Counted from the first letter of the stretch, positions 6,287 through 16,787 are shown. The stretch is DNA of 64,000 nucleotides from Phycisphaeraceae bacterium (GCA_029260595.1 JAJDCY010000023.1:1-64000); one strand, 5' to 3'. Numbers and translations: made by a program. Notes: generated from the sequence alone by a model not told the origin.

Positions 6287-7291
6287 ATGCGTATCCGATG
6301 GCGTGGACTGGAACTGCCGACCCAGGTGATCGCGGACCCGAATGTGTGCAGTGAGACCTACGGCAAGTTCGTGGTTGAGCCGTTCGAGCGCGGGTTTGGT
6401 ACGACCGTGGGCAACAGCTTGCGGCGGATCTTGCTGTCAAGCCTGGAGGGTGCGGCGGTGACGGCGGTGAAGATCAAGGGGGTGGAACACGAGTTCACCA
6501 GCCTGGATGGGGTGACCGAGGATGTGACGGACATCATCCTGAATGTGAAGAACATGGTGGTGTCGCTGGATAGCGATAGCACGAAGACGATGAAGCTGCA
6601 GGCCGAGGGGCCGGGCGAGGTGACGTGCGACCTGATCGAGGCGGACACGTCGCTGACGATCCATAACAAGGAGCTGGTGCTGGCGACGCTGACGCAGGAG
6701 GTGGACTTCGACATGGAGTTCACGGTGCAGAAGGGTCGCGGGTATGTGCCGGCTGGCGAGCAGTACGACGCGACGGAGGAGCAGGAGGTTGGGGTGATCC
6801 CGGTGGATGCGATCTACTCGCCGGTGCTGCGAGTGCGGTACAAGGTTGAGGACACGCGTGTGGGGCAGAAGACGAACTATGACAAGCTGACGCTGGAGGT
6901 TTGGACGAACGGGACGGTTCGGCCTGAGATGGCGTTGGTGGAGGCGGGCAAGATTCTGCGTAAGCACCTGAATCCGTTTGTGCAGTTCGCGGAGCTGGGG
7001 ACGGGGCTGGCGAGCGAGACGGCGTCGGCGTCGGCGCGGGTGGATGAGGATCTGATCCGCAAGCTGAAGATGTCGATCGCGGATTTGGATTTGTCGGTGC
7101 GGGCGGGCAACTGCCTGGAGTCGGCTGAGATCGCGACGGTGGCGGAGCTGGTCGCCCATACCGAGGGGGATCTGTTGAAGGTGCGATCGTTCGGGAAGAC
7201 GTCGCTGCGTGAGGTGAAGCGTAAGCTGTCGGACATGGAGCTTTCGCTGGGGATGGATGTGCCGGAAGAGGTCGTAGCGGACGCGGATTGA
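6287..7291 (+). CDS. rpoA: RNA polymerase alpha subunit
   Basis: Scaffold subunit for RNA polymerase assembly; the C-terminal domain contacts upstream promoter DNA and activators. The 334-aa protein has the N-terminal dimerisation domain (residues about 20-235; note FVVEPFERGFGTTVGNSLRR and the following LLSSLEGAAVTAVKI), a linker, and the alpha-CTD with its helix-hairpin-helix core (CLESAEIATVAELVAHTEGDL ... RSFGKTSLREVKRKL). The length is normal. ATG 6287 gives MRIRWRGLELPTQV and agrees with family N-termini. It is followed by rplQ after 98 bases, as expected. Confidence 0.97.
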   Translation: MRIRWRGLELPTQVIADPNVCSETYGKFVVEPFERGFGTTVGNSLRRILLSSLEGAAVTAVKIKGVEHEFTSLDGVTEDVTDIILNVKNMVVSLDSDSTKTMKLQAEGPGEVTCDLIEADTSLTIHNKELVLATLTQEVDFDMEFTVQKGRGYVPAGEQYDATEEQEVGVIPVDAIYSPVLRVRYKVEDTRVGQKTNYDKLTLEVWTNGTVRPEMALVEAGKILRKHLNPFVQFAELGTGLASETASASARVDEDLIRKLKMSIADLDLSVRAGNCLESAEIATVAELVAHTEGDLLKVRSFGKTSLREVKRKLSDMELSLGMDVPEEVVADAD

Positions 7292-7389
7292 AGTCGGCGT
7301 GTTGGGCGGCTTGAGACTTGATAGTGCGGGCGTGGCTCGGGTGAATCCGACGGTGGGTTCCGAGCCGGTCCTTATAGTGGAGCGTAATT

Positions 7390-8031
7390 GTGAGACACCG
7401 AATCGGCGGCTTTAAGCTTGGCAGGGACAGCGAGCACCGGGCGGCGTTGCGTCGCAACCTGGCGATCGCGCTGTTCACGCATGGGCAGATCACGACGTCG
7501 ATCCCGAAGGCGAAGGCGGTCAAGCCGTTTATTGAGAAGCTGATTACGGCGGCGCGTCGGGGCGACCTGGCGTCGCGGCAGCGGGTGATCCGTGAGTTGG
7601 GCAACCCGATCATCGCGGACTTCGACCCGACTGCGCTGGATAAGAATGATCTGAGGGTGAAGAAGTCCGAGGGGTACACGATCAACCGGTTCCGCGAGGT
7701 GGAGGCCGGGCCTCGGATTGTTAAGAAGTTGTTTGACGAGATCGCGCCGCGTTATGCGGATCGGCCTGGCGGGTACACGCGGTTGATCCGTCTGGGCAAG
7801 CACCGGATTGGTGACGGGACGGATCTGTGTGTGCTGCAACTGGTCGGTGAGGAGACGGAAGGGCCACAGGTATCGGGGCGTTACTCGCGGCGACGCGACA
7901 AGGCGAACCACCGGATGGACGTGGCGGCGAAGCTTCGCAAGGCGAAGAGCGCGAAGGCTGCGAAGAGCGAGGCCCCCCCACCGTCGGCTGATGCGGCGGC
8001 GGATTCTCCAGGCGACGAAGACAAGTCGTAG
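7390..8031 (+). CDS. rplQ: Ribosomal protein bL17 with long C-terminal extension
   Basis: A 50S protein near the peptide exit. The N-terminal part MRHRIGGFKLGRDSEHRAAL and the following RRNLAIALFTHGQITTSIPKAKAVKPFIEKLI is classic bL17. The protein is 213 aa, well over the roughly 120-130 aa of the Escherichia coli form: there is an insertion in the middle and a C-terminal tail of Ala, Lys, Pro and Ser (AAKLRKAKSAKAAKSEAPPPSADAAADSPGDEDKS region) that looks disordered. The start codon is GTG at 7390. It is the last gene of the alpha-operon block. Confidence 0.94.
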   Translation: MRHRIGGFKLGRDSEHRAALRRNLAIALFTHGQITTSIPKAKAVKPFIEKLITAARRGDLASRQRVIRELGNPIIADFDPTALDKNDLRVKKSEGYTINRFREVEAGPRIVKKLFDEIAPRYADRPGGYTRLIRLGKHRIGDGTDLCVLQLVGEETEGPQVSGRYSRRRDKANHRMDVAAKLRKAKSAKAAKSEAPPPSADAAADSPGDEDKS

Positions 8032-8089
8032 GCGGCGGGTCGCCGTCTTACTCGATCCTCTGATCGCACGTATTGAATTGATGCGTTAG

Positions 8090-8109
8090 CCCGGGCAATG
8101 GTGCCCGGG
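8090..8109 (+). other. Strong stem-loop after rplQ
   Basis: CCCGGGCA, loop ATGG, TGCCCGGG. It is a perfect 8-bp GC-rich stem about 60 bases after rplQ but lacks a T-tract, so Rho-independent termination is not certain. Confidence 0.4.
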
Positions 8110-8208
8110 TGTGGTGTTGTTGGTGCGCGGCTGGTGCGCGCTGGTTGTGCGGGTGGGCCGGTGGGCGTGGTATGCTCATTGCGCCGATGGATCGTCAGGA
8201 GACCGGGT

Positions 8209-9591
8209 ATGAGTAGTGAATCGGCGGCGGTGTCGCCGCGTGAACAACTTGAGCAACTGATCGAGCGCGGGGATGCGGGTGCGCTGGTCGGGTTTTTTAA
8301 GTCGCTTGGGTCGGGTGAGACGGCACACACGATCGCGCGCATCGACGAGGCCGATCAGACGCGGCTGCTCGAGATGCTGCCGCCGGAGTTCGCGGCGGAT
8401 TTGATGGAGTCGCTGTCGGATGCGCAGGCGGCGGACCTGATCGAGGAGCTGCCGGTTGAGTGCGCGGCGGCGATCGTTGATCAGATGGCCAGCGACGAGC
8501 AGGCGGACCTGATCGGTGAGCTGGATGAGGATGATGCGGAGGCGATCCTCGAGCGGATGATCCCGGAGGAGGCCGAGGATGTGCGTCGGCTGACGACGTA
8601 CGGTCCGGACACGGCCGGCGGGATCATGGTCACGGAGTTTTTGTCGTACCCGGAGCAGATGACGGTTGACGGGATCATCGATGATCTGCGTGGTAACTCG
8701 CAGAAGTATTCGTCGTATGACGTGCAGTATGTGTATGTGGTGACGGAAGCGTCGGGGAAGCTGAGTGGGATTGTGCGGCTGCGGGACCTGGTGTTGGCGC
8801 GTGGGGGTGACCGGATCACGTCGGTGATGCTGACGACGACGCAGAGCGTGGCGGTGACGGCGACGCTGGATGATCTGGAGGATTTTTTCGATCGTCACAG
8901 CTATTTCGGGGTGCCGGTGCTGGATGGGGACGGGCGGCTGGTGGGTGTGGTGCGGCGGGCGCTGGTGGAGGAGTCGCTGGCGGAGCGGTCGGACAAGGCG
9001 ATGCTGCGTATCCGCGGGATCGTGGGTGGGGAGGAGCTGCGGACGATGCCGCTGGCGTCGCGTGCGGTGCGCCGGCTGGCGTTTTTGGCGCCGAACATCG
9101 GGTTGAATCTGGTGTCGGTGAGTGTGATCGCGTGGTATGAGCCGCTGCTGGCGCAGGTGTCGGCGTTGATGATTTTTTTGCCGATCTTGTCGGACATGAG
9201 CGGGTGCGCGGGGAACCAGGCGGTGGCGGTGAGTATGCGCGAGCTGGCGTTGGGGCTGGTTAAGCCGAGCGAGTCGGCGCGGGTGCTGGCGCAGGAGGCG
9301 GCGCTGGGCTTGATCAACGGGCTGGTGCTGGGTGTGATTTTGGGGACGATCACGTGGTTGATGCGCGGGGACACGTATCCGTACCTTGGGCTGGTGGTTG
9401 GGGTGGCGATGGTGCTCAATAGTCTGATCGCGGTGTGTGTCGGCGGGACGGTGCCGCTGCTGCTGCAACGGTTGCGGGTTGACCCGGCGCTGGCGTCGGG
9501 GCCGCTGCTGACGACGCTGACGGATTTGTGCGGGTTTTTCCTGGCGTTGCGGCTGGCGATGGTGATGCTCGAGATGACGGGGGTGGGCTAA
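8209..9591 (+). CDS. mgtE: MgtE-family magnesium transporter
   Basis: Homodimeric Mg2+ channel of the inner membrane, gated by cytosolic Mg2+. In the 460-aa protein the acidic N domain (about 10-125, many DLMESL/DLIEEL helices) is followed by two CBS domains (about 130-255; the linker PDTAGGIMVTEFLSYP is typical) and then the five-helix pore domain, with the pore signature FLPILSDMSGCAGNQAVAVS where the family has GMGGNAGSQ. The start at ATG 8209 follows CAGGAGA at 8196-8202; the longer frame lacks homology. An unusual Cys stands in the SGCAGNQ loop. The gene is followed 22 bases later by holA. Confidence 0.93.
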   Translation: MSSESAAVSPREQLEQLIERGDAGALVGFFKSLGSGETAHTIARIDEADQTRLLEMLPPEFAADLMESLSDAQAADLIEELPVECAAAIVDQMASDEQADLIGELDEDDAEAILERMIPEEAEDVRRLTTYGPDTAGGIMVTEFLSYPEQMTVDGIIDDLRGNSQKYSSYDVQYVYVVTEASGKLSGIVRLRDLVLARGGDRITSVMLTTTQSVAVTATLDDLEDFFDRHSYFGVPVLDGDGRLVGVVRRALVEESLAERSDKAMLRIRGIVGGEELRTMPLASRAVRRLAFLAPNIGLNLVSVSVIAWYEPLLAQVSALMIFLPILSDMSGCAGNQAVAVSMRELALGLVKPSESARVLAQEAALGLINGLVLGVILGTITWLMRGDTYPYLGLVVGVAMVLNSLIAVCVGGTVPLLLQRLRVDPALASGPLLTTLTDLCGFFLALRLAMVMLEMTGVG

Positions 9592-9613
9592 GTTGAAGTG
9601 CGAGTGAATCGAT

Positions 9614-10654
9614 ATGGCGACACGTGCGGCGACATCGAGCAAGACGACACCGGATGCGCAAACGCGCGTTTGCGCGGTCTACGGAGCCGAGGCGGCGCTC
9701 AAGCGCGAGGCGTATGAGACACTGCTGGCGGCGCTCGAGGCCGAGCACGGACAGGTTCAGGTCGCGCGGTTCGATGGGAAAGAGGCGACGCTTAGCGATG
9801 TCTTCGATGAGCTGCGCAGCTACGCGTTGATGCAGCAGCACAAGTTGGTGGTGGTGGATGAGGCGGATGGGTTTGTCAGTGCGCACCGGGCGGCGCTGGA
9901 GCGGTACGCGGGCGCGCCGGTCGATCACGCGAGTTTGATGCTGCGGTGCGACCGGTGGTACCGGGGGAAGCTGGACAAGCTGATCGCGAAGGTTGGGCAG
10001 TTGATCGAGTGCAAGCCGCTGACGGCGGCGAAGGCGAAGGCGTGGATCACCAAGCGGGCGCAGACGGGGCATGATCGCAAGCTGAGCGCGGCGGCGGCGG
10101 GGATGCTGGTCGAGCGGCTGGGGTGTGATCTGTCGCGGCTGGACTCGGAGTTCGCGAAGCTGGCGTTGGTGGTGGAGCCGGGGCAGGTGATCGGGGAGGA
10201 GCTGATCGATCGACACGTGGGTAAGGCGAGTGATGAGCAGGCGTGGGCGATTCAGGAGGCGGTGCTGGGAGCGTTTGAGTCGTCGCGGGGTGGGGGCGGG
10301 CGCGGGGTTGGGGGTGGGGTGACGCCGATTGAGAAGTTGCATGAGTTGGTGGGGTTGTCGCGGCAGCCTGATGTTTTGGTGGCGTATTTCGCGACGGATT
10401 TGATTCGGAAGTTGCACACGGCGACGGCGATGCGGCGGGCGGGTGAGTCGGATCAGGAGATCGCGTCGCGGATGAAGCTGTGGGGGCCGAGGCGTGCGGC
10501 GTTTTTCGGTGCGATGCGGCGGATCGATCGGGGGGCGATTGATCGGTGGTTTGACCGTGTGGTGGAGTGGGAGCTGCGGGCGAAGTCGGGGTTAGGCAAG
10601 CCGATGCGGAATCTTGAATGTTTCTGTGCGTCGTTGGCCGATGAGTTTGGGTGA
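9614..10654 (+). CDS. holA: DNA polymerase III delta subunit
   Basis: HolA is the clamp-loader subunit that opens the beta ring. The 346-aa sequence shows the family N-terminal region (YGAEAALKREAYETLLAALE, where RarA/DnaX-type subunits would have a P-loop), the central FDGKEATLSDVFDELRSYALMQ and HKLVVVDEADGF motifs, and the helical C-terminal collar domain (EKLHELVGLSRQPDVLVAYFATDLIRKLH). The N-terminal about 20 residues are Thr/Ala-rich and probably disordered. ATG at 9614. Divergence from E. coli HolA is normal for this family; the identification rests on motif order and length. Confidence 0.88.
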   Translation: MATRAATSSKTTPDAQTRVCAVYGAEAALKREAYETLLAALEAEHGQVQVARFDGKEATLSDVFDELRSYALMQQHKLVVVDEADGFVSAHRAALERYAGAPVDHASLMLRCDRWYRGKLDKLIAKVGQLIECKPLTAAKAKAWITKRAQTGHDRKLSAAAAGMLVERLGCDLSRLDSEFAKLALVVEPGQVIGEELIDRHVGKASDEQAWAIQEAVLGAFESSRGGGGRGVGGGVTPIEKLHELVGLSRQPDVLVAYFATDLIRKLHTATAMRRAGESDQEIASRMKLWGPRRAAFFGAMRRIDRGAIDRWFDRVVEWELRAKSGLGKPMRNLECFCASLADEFG

Positions 10655-10780
10655 GTGCGCTCGCGGCGTGGGGATTGGGGGGTTGTGCTGCGGGTGGTGT
10701 GATTGATGACGCAAAGGTTCATGGATGGACCGGCGGGCTTGGGCGTAATGATCGCTCGGCTCGCAGATGCAGGAGGCAAT

Positions 10781-12061
10781 ATGCGGCAGGGCATTTCGAT
10801 CGGGCGGATCAGGATTTTATCTGTTGGTGTGCTGGCGGTCGGTGTGTTGAGCGGGTGCTCGATGCCGGCGGGGTTCACGCTGCCGGGGTTTGGGGCCGGG
10901 CCGTCGCAGGCGGCGTCCGGTGATGGGCGCGATGCGAGTCGCTCCCAGCCGGCGAGTGTCGCGGCGGTGCCGGGTGAGCGCGATCCGATCGGGCACGGGG
11001 GCACGCCGGGCGAGGCGGATGTTGATCAGTTGGCACAGACAGCGCGGGAGCAGGCGGGGCTGATCGCGCAGGCGGCGGCAGAACGCGAGGCGGAACGCCG
11101 GGCAGCGGCGGCGCGCGAGGCGGTTCAGTGGATCGATGCGCCGGTGGTGCGGGGCGTCGAGGTGGAGCGGGCGCCGAAACCGCAGGCGGCGGGGCCGATG
11201 GGTGGAACCGATACGGGTGCCAGGTCTGCGGCGGTGATCCAACAGGTTGATCAGCCGGGCGCTGAGACTGTGGTTGACCGGACGGCTGATGTTGAACGGG
11301 CTGCCGCTGCGCGTGCGCGTGTCGCCACCCCCCCACCGCCCGGGCGGGAGGAGTTGGTGGCGATGTTGCTGGCGGATATCCGGTCGGGGCGCGGTGCGGC
11401 GTTGGATCAGGCGTTGTCGGCGGCGGGTGTGGCGTTGCTCGAGGGGGAGGGTGAAATCGATCCGAAGGTGTTGGCGGGGTTGGCGGAAGGGAAGCGCGAG
11501 CGCGTCGAGCGGCTGCGCCGGTTGATTGTGGCGCTGAGCGATGAGGTGCGGTCGCCGGGGGATGCGGCGCGGCGGGATGAGGCGGTGCGTGAGGTGTCGG
11601 CGTTGTTCGAGGAGCCGGCGTTGACGCTGCGGCGGGTGGTGTTGTGCAGGCGGGTGAGCGGGTTCGGGGTGTATGACCCGTTGGCGAGCTACACGATGAT
11701 GGTCGGGCAGGAGCACCCGGTGATCGTGTACGCGGAGGTGGATCATTTCCGCACGGCGTTGACGGAGGACAAGCAGCACCGGGTGCGGCTGACGCAGGAG
11801 ATTATTCTTTATAACGAGGCGGATGGGCTGGCGGTGTGGCAGCAGCCCAGGGCGGTGATTAATGATGTGTCGCGGAACCGGCGGCGGGATTTTTTCGTAG
11901 TGGAGATGATTCGGTTGCCCAGCCGGCTGACGGTGGGCAAGTACCGGTTGAAGGTGCGGGTGACGGACAGCGGGGACGGGGGGACGGATGAGATGACGGT
12001 GCCGATCGAGATCGTGGCGGATTACAAGCGGGTGGCGGATGCGTCGCGGGCGCTGCCGTGA
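10781..12061 (+). CDS. Lipoprotein of unknown function, 426 aa
   Basis: The N-terminus MRQGISIGRIRILSVGVLAV is followed by GVLSGC, a lipoprotein signal with the acylated Cys at position 26 (lipobox LSGC), so the protein should be anchored to a membrane facing the periplasm. A 150-residue low-complexity stretch rich in Ala, Gln, Arg and Glu follows, partly coiled-coil-like (AQTAREQAGLIAQAAAEREA). The C-terminal about 200 residues form a conserved-looking folded domain (VSGFGVYDPLASYTMMVG, EHPVIVYAEVDHFRT, TVGKYRLKVRVTD) that reads like a beta-sandwich. AGGAGG at 10771-10776 decides the ATG at 10781 over earlier in-frame starts. I do not recognise the family. Confidence 0.75.
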   Translation: MRQGISIGRIRILSVGVLAVGVLSGCSMPAGFTLPGFGAGPSQAASGDGRDASRSQPASVAAVPGERDPIGHGGTPGEADVDQLAQTAREQAGLIAQAAAEREAERRAAAAREAVQWIDAPVVRGVEVERAPKPQAAGPMGGTDTGARSAAVIQQVDQPGAETVVDRTADVERAAAARARVATPPPPGREELVAMLLADIRSGRGAALDQALSAAGVALLEGEGEIDPKVLAGLAEGKRERVERLRRLIVALSDEVRSPGDAARRDEAVREVSALFEEPALTLRRVVLCRRVSGFGVYDPLASYTMMVGQEHPVIVYAEVDHFRTALTEDKQHRVRLTQEIILYNEADGLAVWQQPRAVINDVSRNRRRDFFVVEMIRLPSRLTVGKYRLKVRVTDSGDGGTDEMTVPIEIVADYKRVADASRALP

Positions 12062-12165
12062 TGGGTAGCGCGCGGGGTGGGTGAGGCGTGGCGAGCGGGT
12101 TGACGCGGCGGAGGCGGGTCGGGAGTATGGCGAACGAGATGAACAATCAACCGAAAGGGGTCGTG

Positions 12166-12936
12166 ATGAACGGTTTTTTCAGTCGAATTGGTGTTTTGGT
12201 GATGTTGGTTGTGTGTGTTGGGTGGGCGGGGGTTGCGCTGGGTGAGGGGGCGGCGGCGACGCAGCCTGCAACGCAGCCGGCGGTGGAGGCGGAGGGAAGT
12301 GGGAAGTGTGAGGCGTGTGGCAAGGACGGTGGTGCGGCGACACAGCCGGCGAGTCAGCCTGCGGGGTCTTGCGGGACCAAGAAGAGTTGTGGCAAGGATG
12401 GCGACGCGGTGAAGAAGGCTGCGCACCACCACAAGCACCACGGTAAACATCATGGCAAGCATGCGTGGAAGAAGATCGACGCGGCTGTCGCGGTGCTGCA
12501 CCCGACGGAAGGGAACACGACTCGCGGGGTCGTGCGGTTTACGCGCACGGAGAACGGGGTGAAGGTGGTCGCCGATGTTGAGGGGCTGACGCCGGGTGCG
12601 ATGCACGCGATCCATATCCATGAGTTTGGCGACGGGACGGCGAGCAACGGGACGAGCGCGGGCGGGCATTACAACCCGGCGGGGCATGCGCACGGTGCGC
12701 CGGCTGATGCGGAGCGTCATGCGGGTGACCTGGGGAACCTGCAGGCGGACGGCGAAGGGCGGGCGCACTACGAGTTGGAGGTGGACAACATCAGCATCTG
12801 CGGGCACAAGTCGCCGATCCTGGGTCGGGGTGTGATCGTGCACGCGAAGGCGGATGACTTCGGTCAGCCTACGGGTAATGCGGGGGCGCGGATTGCTTGT
12901 GGGGTGATCGGGATTGCGAATCCGGCGGCGCAGTGA
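12166..12936 (+). CDS. sodC: Cu/Zn superoxide dismutase, His- and Cys-rich N-terminus
   Basis: Converts superoxide to oxygen and peroxide outside the cytoplasm. After a signal peptide (about residues 1-25, MNGFFSRIGVLVMLVVCVGW) comes an unusual linker with two Cys-pair segments (CEACGKDGG, SCGTKKSCGKDG) and a histidine block (HHHKHHGKHHGKHAW). The catalytic domain begins near AVAVLHPTEGNTTRGVV and has the copper ligands in HAIHIHEFGD, the zinc-loop motif GGHYNPAGHAHG ... RHAGDLGN, and the C-terminal GNAGARIACGVIGIA with the disulfide Cys. The start at ATG 12166 fits GAAAGGGG at 12153-12160. The metal-binding linker may hold or deliver copper or zinc (inference). Confidence 0.92.
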   Translation: MNGFFSRIGVLVMLVVCVGWAGVALGEGAAATQPATQPAVEAEGSGKCEACGKDGGAATQPASQPAGSCGTKKSCGKDGDAVKKAAHHHKHHGKHHGKHAWKKIDAAVAVLHPTEGNTTRGVVRFTRTENGVKVVADVEGLTPGAMHAIHIHEFGDGTASNGTSAGGHYNPAGHAHGAPADAERHAGDLGNLQADGEGRAHYELEVDNISICGHKSPILGRGVIVHAKADDFGQPTGNAGARIACGVIGIANPAAQ

Positions 12937-12960
12937 AGTGACCGCGGCGGGTTGCATGAG

Positions 12961-12984
12961 CGCTGACAAGCGGACTTGTCAGTG
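12961..12984. repeat. Hairpin repeat, CGCTGACAAG/CTTGTCAGTG type
   Basis: One G-T change in the outer pair relative to the consensus; the tail here is GAACCCG. It lies between sodC and the convergent argG. Confidence 0.7.
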
Positions 12985-13011
12985 GAACCCGTGCGCGGGG
13001 CAGCCGGGGAT

Positions 13012-13038
13012 GGTGGGTTTCGCTGCGCTCAACCCCCC
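13012..13038. repeat. Hairpin repeat, GGTGGGTT/AACCCCCC type
   Basis: Copy of the 1017-1043 palindrome, tail CCTACGGGG, directly before the argG stop codon. It may help end transcription of the two convergent genes. Confidence 0.6.
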
Positions 13039-13039
13039 C

Positions 13040-14293
<1,254 letters not shown>

Positions 14294-14676
14294 GGGGGGT
14301 GTGCTCGGATCGGTGATGGGATCGGGGATCGTGGAGGCGGGCGAACGATATCACGGGGTGGATGATGGGGCAAAGGCGGCGTGTTGGCGGCCGTCTGGGT
14401 GGATTGTGCGGGTCGGCCGGGGGGTGTGGCAATTGGGTGTTTCGCGGTTATATGTTGTTTTAACTTGACTTAGGTGTTTAATGTATAAAAAGAAAAGGTG
14501 TAAATTTTCAACAAATTCGCTACAAAGAGTTGCTCTGGGCTGAAAAGTTGGTATTCTATATAGACGACAGATGGTGTTCCGTACGTATCGGTCACTGTGT
14601 GCGTAGTCACTAAGGCTGATGCGGAGGGAGAGTTGCGATGCGTCATTACCTCAATCGTTGGTCAGGAGGAAGGCAT
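14294..14676. other. AT-rich control region upstream of PEP-CTERM gene 1
   Basis: Divergent between argG and the PEP-CTERM gene. The part at about 14450-14560 is clearly AT-rich, contains a promoter (see 14530-14557) and is followed by a leader of roughly 110 bases with two Shine-Dalgarno-like sites (14626-14632 and 14664-14669). Confidence 0.55.
14530..14557 (+). promoter_or_regulatory. Promoter of PEP-CTERM gene 1
   Basis: TTGCTC, 16 bases, TATTCT, with an AT-rich upstream segment that could act as an UP element. The same -10 box TATTCT is found at 17145-17150 upstream of the next PEP-CTERM gene. Confidence 0.5.
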
Positions 14677-16011
14677 ATGGGTTCAAGGAAAGGCGTCCGA
14701 CAGAACGTTCAAGAGGCTGGTCGCGTGAAGCAGGTGCTTCGTAGCGGTCGGGTGGTTGCGGTTGGCGCGGTGGCGTTGCTCGCGGCGACGGCAGCGGACT
14801 CGGCATCGGCGACCGGGTTTATCTTTGATTGGGAATTGAATACGGACACGGCGGACGTGAAGGGCTTGCCGTTTCTTGACAACCGACTCAGCACGGACCT
14901 GCGAGATGCGCTGCTTGCCGGCGACATCCAGGGCGTGAAGGTTCGTAATGACCTGACCGATGCGACCGAGGCGTATTATGACGCGGCGTTGGTTGGGCGT
15001 CACATTTTCGCTGACTTTGAAGTTCCTAGCTCGCTCGGCGACACGAATGACCGGACCGCTGATTTGGTGAGCCGGTTCCCTGGCTCGACGGTGGGCAACT
15101 TTGCGTTGACCCCGCTCAATGCGGGTTTTGGCGGCACGGGCGTGACGATGTCTAACGCTCGGCTTTATCCTGGGTCGGGCTTCCCGGACCCTGCGGCTGA
15201 GGGTGGTGCGTCGCTTTTCCCGACGACAACGGCATCGCTGTTTGGCGAGCCGCTGAAGCACTTGACCGAGACGATCGCGGCGAACCCGACGACCAAGCAC
15301 GTGCCTTGGACCACCCGGTTCAACAATAGCGGCAATCCGGTGCTGGATAATGATCCGGCTGCGGCGGCGGGTATTCATGAGTATGCGTACGAATCGGACG
15401 ACCTGCTTTCTCGTGGGGACTTCTCGGCGTTGGTGTCACATTACCGCTTGCGTGGTGCGAGCGGGCTGGCGTTGTTCCTGCCGGGTCACATGGGCTACAC
15501 CAAGGCGCAGATGCACGAGGATGTGCTGGCGGGGTGGAACCGAGCTGATGAAGATATTGAAGCGCTGCTGGGTGGCTCCACGACGCAGACGGACTTTTTG
15601 GTCCGCCGGCCGGGTGGTGTGGTCAGCACCGTGGTGGAGAGTGACGGGGCGTTTATGTCGGGCTTCGCGAACGATGACCAGATGGTGTTGATCGTTTCGA
15701 ACCTTGACGACGGTCCGCTGCGTGGCTTTGTTGAGGATGGGACCGGTGGCAAGGCCTTCCTCAAGCAGGTTGGGCAGGCATTCTCGGCGGATCAGCGGAT
15801 CCTGCTTAGCCCGCTGGACCATGAGAGTTTTGAGTTTGAGTCGTTCACGTTCGGCCCGAACGAGTTCTGGTTCCTGACGACCAACGAAGAGGTCTTCGAT
15901 GACGATGTCCGAGCCGGCATCGGCGTCCCGGAACCTTCGTCGAGCTTGGCACTGGCGACGATTGGGTTGCTGGTCGGGCTGAACCGGCCTCGTAAGCAAG
16001 CCAAGGGCTAA
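14677..16011 (+). CDS. PEP-CTERM secreted/surface protein 1
   Basis: A protein of about 444 aa with a signal peptide (hydrophobic RVVAVGAVALLAATAADSASA) and a C-terminal PEP-CTERM sorting signal: VPEPSSSLALATIGLLVGL followed by NRPRKQAKG. Such proteins are processed by an exosortase, which is not in this window. The mature part is acidic with aromatic and Gly-rich loops and has no domain I can name; it includes a repeated-looking HMGYTKAQMHEDVLAGW region. I prefer ATG 14677 because AGGAGG lies 7-8 bases upstream and it shortens a long n-region, but ATG 14638 with its own GGGAGAG is possible. Probably monocistronic. Confidence 0.8.
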   Translation: MGSRKGVRQNVQEAGRVKQVLRSGRVVAVGAVALLAATAADSASATGFIFDWELNTDTADVKGLPFLDNRLSTDLRDALLAGDIQGVKVRNDLTDATEAYYDAALVGRHIFADFEVPSSLGDTNDRTADLVSRFPGSTVGNFALTPLNAGFGGTGVTMSNARLYPGSGFPDPAAEGGASLFPTTTASLFGEPLKHLTETIAANPTTKHVPWTTRFNNSGNPVLDNDPAAAAGIHEYAYESDDLLSRGDFSALVSHYRLRGASGLALFLPGHMGYTKAQMHEDVLAGWNRADEDIEALLGGSTTQTDFLVRRPGGVVSTVVESDGAFMSGFANDDQMVLIVSNLDDGPLRGFVEDGTGGKAFLKQVGQAFSADQRILLSPLDHESFEFESFTFGPNEFWFLTTNEEVFDDDVRAGIGVPEPSSSLALATIGLLVGLNRPRKQAKG

Positions 16012-16027
16012 GAGACGAAATATATCT

Positions 16028-16037
16028 CCCCCCCCCC
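16028..16037 (+). repeat. Run of ten C
   Basis: Homopolymer C10 17 bases downstream of PEP-CTERM gene 1. A second long C run is at 17242-17252. Confidence 0.8.
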
Positions 16038-16544
16038 TGCCTTGAGTCCTCGCCTCGGTTCCCCGACATAGCCCCCCAGCGTTTCGTGTAGTCCAGCCGA
16101 AGATCGTTCAGAGTAGAAACCAACCGGTTATCGGTGTGACTGCTGTTCGCAAGTTGTTTACATCGTCGAATCGGCTGAGCGGCTGGTGGTGTCACGGTCC
16201 TCTTATCCGTAGTGCATTATCTGGAGTGCGACGGGCCACCGGTGACGCGGTGTACTGTTAGCGGCGCGTGCGGCTGCGGGGTTGCGTTGTTGTTCGTCGC
16301 GCCCCGAGGTCGGTGCAATCCTCTTGCTTACAGTCGCAACTCGTTTAGATGCTGTGCGTCTGGCATGGCGTGCGGCTGTCCATTATCCATCTCAACATAG
16401 TGGCCGGTTGGGCTCGATCTGATCGCGGGTGCCGGGTGTAGCGGGTTCTGATCCCGTCGTGCGCGGTGCGGCTGAGCGTGGTCGATCGGTGATCGTCGCC
16501 TTGGTGGACGAGCGGTGTCGACCGCGACTTGACAGGCGGTGTGC

Positions 16545-16572
16545 TTGACGGTTGGGCGAGCCCGCTTAAGAT
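16545..16572 (+). promoter_or_regulatory. Likely promoter for tRNA-Lys
   Basis: TTGACG, 16 bases, TAAGAT. A second TTGACA lies at 16529-16534. The tRNA begins about 140 bases downstream, so the transcript would have a long leader removed by processing. Confidence 0.45.
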
Positions 16573-16714
16573 TGGCGTGGTCAGCGCATTGGATCGCGGG
16601 GTGCGATGGCGTGGGTTGCCCGCGGATCGACGACGGCTTCGCCAGGAGAATCTGGCCGCATCGAGCGGCGCAGGCGGCTAAATCAAGGCGCCTCATTGGC
16701 AAAAATACGATCGC

Positions 16715-16787
<73 letters not shown>

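Larger units (their letters stand above)
16012..16714. other. Non-coding stretch before tRNA-Lys
   Basis: It starts with a run of ten C (16028-16037) soon after the PEP-CTERM stop codon. The middle has no convincing gene on either strand. A promoter-like pair at 16545-16572 probably serves the tRNA. The region between that promoter and the tRNA (about 140 bases) has no feature I can name. Confidence 0.55.

Noticed and set aside
8090-8109. Rho-independent terminator after rplQ
   Set aside because: The stem is strong but no T-run follows; kept only as a stem-loop.
8176-9642. 488-codon open frame antisense to mgtE
   Set aside because: Antisense shadow of a well-supported gene; Arg/His/Gln-rich, no start signal, no homology.
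12961-13038. A protein-coding gene between sodC and argG
   Set aside because: The short gap is filled by two hairpin repeats.
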